Shown here one piece after another: positions 42,028 through 52,560 of a stretch of 64,000 nt of DNA. The notes beneath the pieces are model-generated. The model searched no databases. It was given only the letters and a program-made list of their open reading frames with translations, and was not told where the DNA came from. Both the position numbers and the translations under genes were made by a program. Numbering within the stretch: the first letter of the stretch is position 1; every line of letters starts with the position of its first letter. The stretch is from Adiantum capillus-veneris (lineage: Eukaryota > Streptophyta > Polypodiopsida > Polypodiales > Pteridaceae): assembly GCA_014529385.2 (NCBI GenBank), contig CM043946.1, positions 33,686,558-33,750,557 on the forward strand, written 5' to 3'.

Positions 42028-44838
42028 ATGGCTCAATCTACGGAGAAATTGATTTTTGGTGCGTTTACATCCGAAGACAAATTGGATGGTACCAACTATT
42101 CTCTTTGGTCTTTTATGGCCAAAAATGTTTTGGTTGGTAAAGGATCGTGGGATTATGTATCTGGAGATGAAGTTCGTCCAGTTAGCATTGCACCTGCCAC
42201 GCCTGGTCGTGGTGCAGCTGTTGGTGCAGGACCCTCACAAGTCACTCCAGAGCAAAAGAGATGGGATACTTAAGATGCACAGGCTATGGTTGTGATTGCC
42301 TTAACCATAAAGAGGACAATCACATCACATATCAGATCTTGCAGAACTTCTGAGGATGCTTGGAACACTCTACAAGCTATGTTTGGAGGAAGAAACGCTG
42401 CCAGAATAGAGTTTTTGAAGAAACAACTTGACAAAATACAGATGGACGAAGGTGACGATATTGTCGAGCATCTTACAAAAATCACGGATCTTAAAGAGCA
42501 ATTGCTTAGCATTGATGAAGTGATTCCAGAGAAGGACTTGGTTTCCAAAACACTCAATTCACTACCACCATCTTATTTGACTTTTCAGACTTCTTTGACT
42601 CTGTCTTTGCGAGCTAATCCCGAGCCTCTTCATTTTGAAGAGTTAGTGGCTTTGCTATTGCAGGAGGATCAATCACGTAAGAACAAGTCTTTACAGGTGG
42701 ATGGTATGGATCATGCTCTTGTTGTAAAGAACAAAAACAAGGGTAAAGAGAGTGCTCATTACTCCAAGTTTAGTGCAGGACAATCTTCAGAGAAGTCTAA
42801 AGGTAATTCCGACAAGTCCAAGAAGAAAGGTAAATGTCACTACTACAAGAAACCTGGTCACTACATTAGTGAGTGTAAAAAGCGAATTGCTAAAGAAAAG
42901 AAGAAAGATTCAAGTTTAGTTGTTTCAGCTTCTGGTGATTCTTCTACAGCTAAAGAAGAGTCTGCAAACTTTATGCAGGATTCTTATGCTTTCGTAGTAT
43001 GTTCAGATTTTTCTGCTTACAGTGTTGACAAGACACAAATGATTTGGTACTTTGATAGTGGTGCATCCAGGCATATTACTTCAAGGAAGGATTTGTTTTG
43101 CTCATTGGATGCAGCTCCAGCAGGAAAGAAGGTGACATGTGCAAATAATGCTTCTTATCCAATCAAAGGCGTTGGTAAGATTTTGATTACCATTTCAGAT
43201 GGTTCAGATTTATGCTTGCTAGATGTCTTATATGTTCCAGGGATCAAGAAGAATTTGTTGTCTGTATCCTCTCTTGCAAAAAATGGTCTTCGGGTCATTT
43301 TTGAGGATGACAAATGTGTTGTAAGAGATCGAGAGAATGGTTATTCTCTTATCACTACAGGTACGCTGGAAAATGGACTATTTGTGCTAGATCGTTATGA
43401 AAAGCAGATTCAGGTATGTATTGCAGAAACAAAGACTCAGGCCATGCAGGATGCTGAGTTGTGGCATGCTAGATTTGGGCATGTTAGTTATGGCAGTTTG
43501 ATGACTTTACAACTTCATAATATGGTGCATGATTTGTCTTTATTGGAGATGCCACCAAGACATGTATGTGAAGGTTGCGTTCTTGGAAAGATGCACAGAT
43601 TTGCATTTTCTCAGGATGGTTCAGTTAGAGCGACACGAAAGTTGCAGCTTGTACACAGTGATGTATGTGGTCCTATGAGGACTCCATCTATAGGAAACAG
43701 CCTCTATTTTGTGACCTTCATTGATGACTTTTCCAGGTTTTGTTGGGTGTATCCACTCAAAGCAAAGTCAGATGTGTTTGCAGTTTTTCAACATTATGTC
43801 GCCATGGTTGAAAATAAAACAGGTTGCAAAGTACAGACTCTTCGTACCGATCGAGGAGGTGAATACATGCCAGATGCATTTAAGGATTTTTTGGGAAAGA
43901 AAGGCATTAAACACCAATGCACTATGCCATACACACCACAACAGAATGGTGTTGTAGAAAGGAAGAACAGGTCTTTAATGGAGACGGCTAGATGTATGCT
44001 CAAGGCTAAGAGTTTGCCTCATAAGCTATGGATGGAGGCAGTTGCTTGTGCAACACATGTTTTGAACAGGTGTCCTACTCGTGCCTTGAAGACCATTACT
44101 CCATATGAAGCTTGGTATGACAGAAAACCTTCAGTCAATTATCTTCGTGCTTTTGGTTGTCTTTCTTATGCTCACATCCCTCAGCAGTTACGTGGGAAGC
44201 TTGATGATAAGGCAATCAAATGTATATTTGTAGGGTACAGTAGTGGAATTAAAGGTTATATACTTTACAATCCTGCTACAAACAAGATTTTTGAAAGTCG
44301 TGATGTAATTTTTGCAGAAACTACTGCTCAACCTATGGTTGCTTTTGATGTACCTCATATGCAGACACATGATGTATTTGAAGGTTTGCTTCCTTCTTTT
44401 GTGGAGAATCAAGAATCACAACAGGTTGATAATCTTGATCAATTTTTTGATCAGCATGTGACACCTCATGATGTAGAGGAAATTGTGCGTGAAGAGCAAG
44501 AAGTTCTCAGGGAAGAAAGAACCTTGCCTAAATGGGTTCAGAAAACTTTGCAGGATAGCAAGTTGGATGCACCGTTGCCACGAAAAACACGTGCTGGTAC
44601 TACTTTTGGTAGAGAGCAAGTAGATTTGGCTTGCTTTAGCACTCTTTGTGATGTAGATGAGCCTGATTCATTTGAACAAGCTTTAGAGTGTGTTCAGTGG
44701 AAAGATGCTATGCAGCAAGAAATTGATTCTATTCATAAGAATCATACATGGGATCTAGTGGACTTGCCTACAGGTAAAAAACCTATTAGTACAAAGTGGG
44801 TTTTTAAGGTAAAAAGGAAACAAGATGGTTTGACAGGT
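42028..44838 (+). pseudogene. C1 gag, protease and integrase (frame broken)
   Basis: Gag starts MAQSTEKLIFGAF..LDGTNYSLWSFMAK. It meets a TAA at 42,271-42,273 and continues in frame (AMVVIALTIKRTITSHIRSC, AWNTLQAMFGG, EHLTKITDLKEQL). The zinc knuckle is CHYYKKPGHYISEC, with Tyr where the second Cys is expected. The protease has WYFDSGASRHIT. GAG-pre-integrase (ELWHARFGHVSYGSL, CEGCVLGKMHRF) precedes the integrase core with D in HSDVCGP, D in RTDRGGEY and E in NGVVERKNR. The frame runs on through TKWVFKVKRK and is lost at a one-base slip near 44,834-44,838, inside the start of RT. A copia Gag-Pol is normally one frame, so at least two lesions lie here. Confidence 0.9.
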
Positions 44839-46205
44839 ACAAAGCAAGGCTTGTGGCAAAAGTCTATGCGCAACAGAAAGGCATAGATTATGATGAAACC
44901 TTTGCTCCTACTTCTTGTGCGTCCACAGTTAGATCAGTAGTTGCAATTGCTGCTCATCATGGTTGGAAAGTGCATCAGTTGGATATCAAAACTGCTTTTT
45001 TGAATGGTGATTTGCAAGAAGAAGTTTATGTAAGTCAACCAAGTGGTTTTATTGTAAAAGTTCAAGAGCAAAAGGTATGTAGATTGCATAAAGCTTTGTA
45101 TGGTCTCAAACAGGCTCCAAGAGCATGGTATGAGAAGATACATACTTATTTGATTGGCCAGGGATTTCAGAATAGTCCAACAAAAAGTACTTTGTATGTC
45201 AAAAAGAGAGATGGAGTTCTCATTATGCTAACACTTTATGTGGATGATATGCTTCTTACAGGCAATACTACAGATGAAATTGAAGCGTTTAAAGATGCTT
45301 TGAGAAAAACCTTTGAGATGTCTGATCTTGGTTTGCTACATTATTACTTGGGTATTCAGTTTGTGCAATCAGAGGATGTCATATACATGTTGCAGGCAAA
45401 ATATTTGCATAAAATTTTGGACAAGTTATGTATGAAAAATTGTAAGCCAATCTCTACACCCGTAGAAACTGGATCAAAGTTGAGCATGCACGATGCTGGA
45501 GAACCTTTTGATGTACATACTTATGCAGAAGCGGTTGGTTGCTTGATATATTTGGCAGGCAACACTCGTCCAGACATTCAATTTGGGGTTTCACAAGCAA
45601 GCAGATTTATGCACAGCCCAGGTATGCATCATTTGCAGGTTGTGAAGCGCATACTTCGTTACCTTTCAGGTACCCCTAATCTTGCCATGTTATTTCCAAG
45701 GGGGGATATGTATGGAAAGCACAGTTCTATGCAGCTTCTTGGTTACAACGATTCAGATTGGGCTGGTGATTTTGACACACGACATTCCACAAGTCGCAAT
45801 TGTTTTTTCTTGGGAAATGCATGTATATCTTGGCTAAGCAAGAAGCAACCCGCAGTGGCTACATCAACTTGTGAAGCTGAGTACAGGGCAGCTTTCACGG
45901 CAACAGTTGTTTGTGTATGGATACGCAGGTTATTGGCAGATCTTTGTGAGTGTTAATAGGCACCCACTACCATTTTCACTGACAGTCAGAGTGCTATGGC
46001 AGTTGCAAGGAATCCGGTATTTCATGCAAGAACAAAGCACATAGAGGTTCACTACCACTATGTCAGGGAAAGGCTACATGCAGGGGAGATCACACTAACT
46101 TATTGTCCTACACAAGATAACATTGCAGATCTATTTACGAAGGCATTATCACGAGAAAAGTTTGAAGCTTTCCGAAAAGCTTTGGGTTTACTCTCATACA
46201 CATGA
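44838..46205 (+). pseudogene. C1 reverse transcriptase and RNase H
   Basis: RT resumes after the slip: VYAQQKGIDYDETFAPTS, VHQLDIKTAFLNGDL, KALYGLKQAPRAWY and the catalytic LYVDDMLLTG. RNase H has SDWAGDFDTRHSTS, SWLSKKQPAVATSTCEAEYRA and, after two adjacent stops (TAA TAG at 45,954-45,959), IFTDSQSAMAVARNPVFHARTKHIEV. It ends ADLFTKALSREKF..LLSYT at 46,205. Every expected copia block is present and well kept, which agrees with the young LTRs. Confidence 0.9.
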
Positions 46206-46630
46206 TGATCTGCTACCTTGTACGGATTCACACTATCACTACAGGGGGGATTTGTAGACATGTAGTAGTGTTAGTGTGTATACGCGCTTCACCAGGGGCA
46301 CTTTTCTCCCACTGGGTTTTTCCCCCTGGACATCCGGTGTGAAAGGACACCTTATCTCTTAGGGTTTCATATAAGCTTTGTAGCTCTGAGTTTGTATACA
46401 CTATTATTCTAATATATAGAGAGAGAGACTACAGAGATCTTGTACACAAGCTCTATGTCTTCTCCTTCTCCATCTTCTTCCTACTCTGAGTTGCTGTCTT
46501 CCTTCTGTTTCCTGTTTCATCATCTTCAACAAGTACCACTACACTAGCTCGGCAAAATAATAAGAGTACAAATGTGGTGTCCGGCTACGTGTCCGAACAA
46601 GTGGACGCCCGCTCGATCAATCCTCAAACA

Positions 46631-47990
46631 TTCCCCCTTCCTAGCTCATGTCGTCCCTTGACACAAATATGTGCAGTCTTGTCATAGGGTTGTCTTCAGA
46701 TTTGTCTTCAAGGTTGGTCTTCATCTTGGATAGTGAGTTGTCATTGATGACGCTCCCCCCTTCCTTGAGTTCTTCATATCTGCTCTGTTCTTTTTGATGC
46801 ATGTGTTGGCCTTCGATTGTCGATGAAATTTTGCATCTGTTGCTCATTCTTCTTGTTGGTGCCACTTTTGGCCGTGAAGATTTCTCTTGATGTGAGGCTG
46901 CCTTTGTTGTTGACTTGAAATACTTCACTAGATTCAACAATGTTGATCTCCTTATGTTTGGTTGTTGAGAGATCGCTTGCTGATGTCGTCATTGCTTGTC
47001 ATTGTAGGCCATTCTTTATATTACCATTTTTTGATGGAGCTTTGTTGTCGCGCTTGAAAATAAAAGATGCTCTTGATAAGCATATGGAGACTTGCAACTG
47101 CTGCTCTCTTTGTTGAATTACTTGGGTAGCCATTTCCTTATTGATGATGTAGAAGGAATATATACAAGTGTGTGGAGATGGGTGTCTCTAGATTAGGGCC
47201 TAAAAACCTGGATGACCCAAGGTAAAAAACACGGTGGGAAAAAAGTACCTTTGGTATACACTCTTATTGGAGTTGAGCATTTGGGCTTCAAGTACCTGTC
47301 ATGCAAGGTGAGTGCTTGGGAGCAACAAAGGAAGAGTGCCTAAATTAAGTGCCACTTATGGGACACTCTATATGCATATGAGAAATTTGTCAAACAAAAG
47401 CATGCAGTGTGAAAGATGGAGTTGATTGGTGCTTCAAGGAAAAAATGTAGCACATGTGACATCAAAGGACGTCTCAATAGCTTCCACGTTTCCAAGAAGG
47501 TTTTTCGATATAGAAGATTCTCCATTCATACCTCACCATGATGAGTGTGTGCGTGTCTTTTGGACATCCTCCTTCACTTCACCAATATACTACAACGACT
47601 TTGACTCTTAAGCTCACCTATACCAGCATGAGTGACAAAACATAATTATTCTCAATTCTTCCAGCTTGTGCAGTACCTCGAATAACTACGATGCTTAAAC
47701 CACATAGAATATTACTTGAAGGTTTGGAACTAACATTTAGTGGATTAGCTGTCCGACTTTGACTATTATACCATGTATTTTTAACGGCGACTTGGACGTA
47801 CCTATTTAAGTCCAAAAATCCAATTTAAAAAGTTCTAGAAATTTAGGCCTCTTTCATTGTGTTGGTCTTTGGATGCCACCATTTTGTCAAGTAGATTGGA
47901 AAATTTTGGCTCCTCTTAACTTGCTTGTCGTATGCTCATAGTGCTTTGTGACACAATCCTTCAACTCTTGTAGGGACTGATGTAGCCTTT
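46631..47990 (-). other. E1 polypurine tract and 3' non-coding region
   Basis: On the minus strand AGGAAGGGGGAA (46,642-46,631) sits directly before the 3' LTR start, as a polypurine tract should. Between it and the W-V-P-K remnant there is about 1.3 kb with no motif that I recognise. Confidence 0.6.
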
Positions 47991-47993
47991 GCT

Positions 47994-48905
47994 TTATCTT
48001 GCATGAGAAGCAGTTGTCGAGATATGTGGGTTCTTTGTGATTGAGCTTACACGAGCAATTTTGGAACCCACCTTGTATTTGCTCCGTTTGCTCAAAGACT
48101 TAATGAACACTAGGCTTTGGTAGCCAGATTTGATGATTTCGGTTGTAGAAGCCTTGCTTTTGTAATTGATAACAAGGTATCCATATGGAGGTTGTAGCAC
48201 CCTTAGTGGTGATTGGTTATTGGCTCTACCTATTGATTGTAGCTTAATTGGAATCATCCAATGCTGCACCTGTTTGTGTTGGGTAGCTTTGTTGAAGTCT
48301 GACTTTGGCACCCATATTTGTCGCATTGCTTGCTTGGAAGGTCTTTTCTTCAACCTTTTGTTGTTATTAGTTCTCCTACATGAGGTGTTTGTCTTTTGTT
48401 GATATCTCGGCTTGCTCCTTGTAGAACTTCTTTCTAGAGGTGATTAGACCCAGGCTATTACTTTAGGCTTTTTGGCCCAAACACTGGTGCTTCCTTAAAG
48501 GTAGCCTTGAGTAATGATTGACTCATTTGATACTACCCACCCAATCACCTTTTCTTGTTGAGGTTGAACCCGTGCTTCATGTATCCAAATTGGTTCTTGG
48601 ACTTTGATGTGCTCTTTTGGATACCAAAAATTGGTTAACATTCTTTGGCTTCTTCTAGATGCTTTTTTGTGATGGAAACTTTGGTCGATAGACTTTCTGG
48701 TTTGGTCTCCATTGCATTGTTGATGGTGTGGCTCTTGATGTAGAGGCTTCGCAGGAATTTTGATGGAATCTCGTTGAGGGTAAAGTTGTCTCGCGAGGTT
48801 GATATACTTCAGTGTTTAACTTTGCTTTACCTGTTTCCATGATGGTTGGTAATTTCTTCTCCTCATGGATTTGAGAAGCTTCATGGAGTGTTACTGTTGT
48901 CATTG
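47994..48905 (-). pseudogene. E1 post-protease W-V-P-K region
   Basis: Minus-strand fragments include YRPKFPSQKS, NFWYPKEHIKVQEPIW, KRPSKQAMRQIWVPKSDFNK and TTEIIKSGYQS. These match in style and order the C-terminal extension of the E0 polyprotein, whose motifs are KWVPK, RWIPK, IWVPK and VWVPK. Stops separate the pieces. The extension is therefore shared by two diverged elements with unrelated LTRs. Confidence 0.6.
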
Positions 48906-51560
48906 TTGAAGCTTTTGGTTGTTATTAAAAGAAGATATTTCTCCGGATTTTTGTTAGGACTAGACACTCCTTGATATGATGGGACTCAATTATATGGAAA
49001 GTATCCTTGTACTCCCAAGTACTCAACTTGAGTACGGCTTGCCAAAGCTAGGAATTGCCATTTTAGAGCTTGTGTACACCATGTCCTCTAGCTTGTTGAT
49101 TATCGGATTTCCCATCATTATCCATGTTCCAAAGGCATTATATTCTTTGTTGCTTTTGGATCTATTACTGCTGACATATACTTTTGAGTCCTGTTTCTCC
49201 GCATATGCTGAATTTGATTGTCGTAGGAGACATTTGATCTTCTTCCTTGTCCCTTTTCTTGTCTTGATCTTGCATTTGTTGAACATTTGATATTGAACTT
49301 TGAAAATTTCTCCTTTATCTGCTTTCAATTGTGCTCTTTTTGGAGTCGGCTTCTTTGAAATAGCTTTTGTTGATACTTCAGGTATGTCAATGATGACATA
49401 TTCTCATGGTTGCTTTGCTTCCTTTGTTTTCACTTTGGCACCATGCTCCATGATGTAGCTATCTGTCTCACCTTTTCTTCTTTCATAATCACAAACTTTG
49501 TTAGCTTCCTTCAACACCTTTAGCATAAGTAAGGGAGTTATATCATAGCCATATTCATCGCAAAATTTGATGTTGGTAGCCTCATTTACACAAACATCAA
49601 GAGTTGCCAGTATTTGATCCCATCCAAAGGGTTCAAACAAATCCTCTGGAAATGGCTCCTTAATGTAATATTCATCTTCTATTGAACGCTCTAGGATGAA
49701 ATCTTCCTTTCTAAGACTTCCACACTCTGAAGCTTTGCACACCCAAATATGCACTTTTCTTTGCAACCAAGCAGGTACCTCCTTTTCCTCTTCAATTGTG
49801 GAGTGTAATTCTTCCCCCGAGGTTCACTCTACATCTTTATAACTCTGATCTTTGACACTAATTTTTGTGGTGACCTCTTTGTGTATCAAGTAGATATAGT
49901 CATAGCCCCAGTCTTGTACAATTTTGAGCTAACGCATGAATGATCTACCCAATATGATATCAAAATTGATGCTCTTGTCAAACTTCATTACGGTAAAGGT
50001 GTGCTCATACTCTATGCCACACAAGGATACAATAATTTGTTCTAATATCCCTATTGGTTTATCCATGTATCCATTTGCTATTGAATTTTCATGCGAAGTT
50101 TTCTTAGAGCAGGCTTTCCCCATTTTTTCCACATTTCTTTGGTTGCAATGGCAACTCCTGCCCCACTATCTAATATAGCAGCCGTCTTTACTCCTTTGTA
50201 CTCAAGTGGTAAGGTGGTGTTTCCTTCTTCTCCTTCACAGTAGTCACCCACCTTATTTACTGGTACTGGCTTTGTCTGTGGCTTCTTAGGCGAGGTGTCA
50301 TCCATGTTTTTGTCCACAAGCTAGTCATGTGAAGGGATTTTCAACCCCATCTTTTTTGGTGTTTTCCCATTTGGCCCCATAGATGCGATCTAATATTTAG
50401 TAGCATTGAGAGATAAAGTGTACATTGTATATGAGAAGACATCAATTCGTGCAAGCTTTTGGTATCCATAATTTTTTGTGTGGCTTTCCACTGAGAAGGT
50501 ACCATTCTAACCTTGGATTTTGTTTCGAGTTCTCCTGTGAAAGATGGCAAAGTTCGTAGAGAGTGTGGTTTGCTCTCTTTAAATGTGATAGAACCGGCAT
50601 CCCCATATAGAGATCGTATATCCCTTGGGAAAAATTTGTGATCCATGTTTATCTCAGGGATAGGTAGCACTACCATCTTTTTGGTTTCTAAACGATTCCC
50701 ATAAGGATTGTGGCTACGGTTCTTCTACCTGCACAATAGGCACCACTGATTGTGAGCCCACCCCATTTGTGGTATTAGCTACTTCCCTTGTATCTAAAGG
50801 TGTCTCAACTCCTGGCTCTTCCTGATCTCTGTTTATAATACCATGGATTTCCATTTCCTGGATTTTTTTACGAATTAGCACCTCCATTTTTGGAGCATCT
50901 AGAACATGTGGTTCCATAAGAGCTTGGGAATTTTGGATGAGCTCCTTGCACATTTGCAACCTCTCTTTTTCATACCTTGGATGAGGATACGTCATCCATC
51001 TATGCTCGTGGGTTGGGTTTTATCCTAGCATCATAGGCCTTCAAAATTGCATCTAAAGGTTTAAAGACTTTTTCCACCAAGACTGAACCTCCCGAGTTAG
51101 TCTTTGACTCTTTAGGTCCCTTTGCGTTTTTCTTGCTTTCTTGTTTGTTTTTAAGCTACTCTTTGTTTTGGTTCAGTTTGATTTCCAAAGAAACTTCTCT
51201 TGTAGCCTCTTTGCTTTAATTTTATCCCTTTTGGATTCTCGTGATTTTCTTCTTGTTCTCATCGATATGTTCTCAATTTCTGTTTGAACAGACAATGTGG
51301 CTTCCTCGGCTAGTTTTTTATTGGAAGCTTCTTGAGCTTGAGCTTGAGGTCATTATCTTTAAAGGAACGACAGGCTCTACCTCGGATCCGCTCGAAGTAG
51401 GCATCACACCTACAACATTCATTGTTGCTTTCCCTTCGTAGTCTGGATTCTTAGTATAGTGTTGGAGTAGATGGTCTCTTCCACAACCATCACAGAATAC
51501 AAATAACTCTATTCATTGACCCTTGCCTTTAATGTGTATCATTCTAAGTCAATCGAATCA
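48906..51560 (-). pseudogene. E1 gag C-terminus and protease remnants
   Basis: A knuckle-like CDGCGRDHLLQHYTKNP lies near 51,500. A charged linker follows (RYEKERLQMCKELIQNSQAL, 50,995 on), then DHKFFPRDIRSLYG and QKIMDTKSLHELMSS. The protease has AILDSGAGVAIATKEMW (about 50,190-50,140) and NFDIILGRSFMR (about 49,960-49,930). A segment after it (49,766-49,404; KEPFPEDLFEPFGWDQILATL) has no counterpart that I can see in E0. Here the protease keeps DSGA, the canonical form, unlike the DGGA of E0 and T1. Frames change several times. Confidence 0.7.
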
Positions 51561-51599
51561 ACAAGTATATACTCACATACATACTTACCTACCATCAAA

Positions 51600-52560
51600 A
51601 CTTGCACTCCGTTGGCATCCATATATGTGAATGCATAGAGGTTCTTAACTCTCTTCCTTATCTTCATCCTCTTTTGATGAAAGCAACGATTTTTCTCCTA
51701 GAGAATACAAGAGGGGAAGCCATGACAAATCCTATGCTGCTTGGAAAAGGTCCTACAAGATTAAGAAGTTTTAGGAGGGAGGAAAGAGCATCTCTTTGCT
51801 CACCTATGATGGCACCTTTGGTGCGATGGACAAAGTCTTGGCCTTTATCCAACATATGATGCGGCCTTTGGAGATGAGGGCTTCATGGAGTCCTTCAAGC
51901 TACGTCATGTAGCTATAAATTTTCAAAAGTTTCCTTGACAATGGTGGGCTAGCCTACGAGGTAATGGCAAAGCTCCCAAGACATATAAAACTCTACGTTC
52001 TGAGTGCTCAATAAGGTATATGAATCTGCATTTGACAATATTTTCAATATCTTCTTGAACAATCTTTGTATACTTAGGATTCATTGGGTAGGGTCGTTGC
52101 TAAAATGGTTTAGCCATGCTATTCATGGGGATTGTGTTGCACCACGAAAGATGGAACACCTTTCATATCATGATATGTCCAAGCAAATATATCCCTGAAT
52201 TCCTTGAGAAGTTCTTTAAGTACATACTCCTCAGTCTCTGTGAGATGTTGGGTAATGAAGAGAGGTGGGTGGTCAACTCTCTACCATTGGGTTCTACAAA
52301 CTTGTAGAATATACATGGATCCCCATTTGTGAACCTCTACAAGCCCTCATGAGCGTAATCTGTAAGCACTCTCATGGCTTCGTTGGGTTTGATGAATCTC
52401 ACATTCGATTTTTTTATCAGAGGATGCCTCTCCTCTAGATATTCTCCCAATCCCCCTGTTGTCGGCATTGCAACGTTTTTCATGTCTCTGAGTGGAGTAG
52501 AGAACCTTGTTGGCGAGTAATTTGTCATGCTTGAGGCTCACTCAAAACTCTCAAGATAGT
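51600..52560 (-). pseudogene. RT amino-terminal fragment, out of normal order
   Basis: Minus-strand reading gives EERHPLIKKSNVRFIKPNEAM (about 52,430), then in shifted frames EYVLKELLKEFRDIFAWTYHD, MKGVPSFVVQHNP and PYPMNPKYTKIVQEDIENIV, KCRFIYLIEHSE. This is the start of a gypsy Tat-type RT. On the minus strand it lies upstream of the gag-knuckle and protease remnants, whereas gypsy order is gag, protease, RT. It may be an insertion or the product of template switching. The conserved FGL and xDD blocks are missing. 51,600-51,990 is unassigned. Confidence 0.6.

Larger units (their letters stand above)
41352..46531 (+). mobile_element. C1: full-length Ty1/copia element
   Basis: 5,180 bp with a perfect TSD AGTAC (41,347-41,351 and 46,532-46,536). 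LTRs are 41,352-41,628 (277 bp) and 46,253-46,531 (279 bp), starting TGTAGACATG and ending CTTCAACA, with about nine differences by eye. The primer site TGGTATCAGAGC (41,631-41,642) is the initiator-Met tRNA type usual in plant copia. The polypurine tract CAGGGGGGATT lies at about 46,242-46,252. The coding region has a few stops and one frameshift, so this copy is not autonomous. Confidence 0.95.
39750..46630 (-). repeat. E1 3' LTR, split by two insertions
   Basis: The LTR pieces are about 39,750-39,837, 40,619-41,351 and 46,532-46,630. It starts on the minus strand at 46,630 (TGTTTGAGGATTGATCGAGC) next to the purine tract complementary to 46,631-46,642. It ends tail-to-tail against the inverted LTR at about 39,746. 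The TATA box is at about 41,235-41,242, minus strand. Confidence 0.85.
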
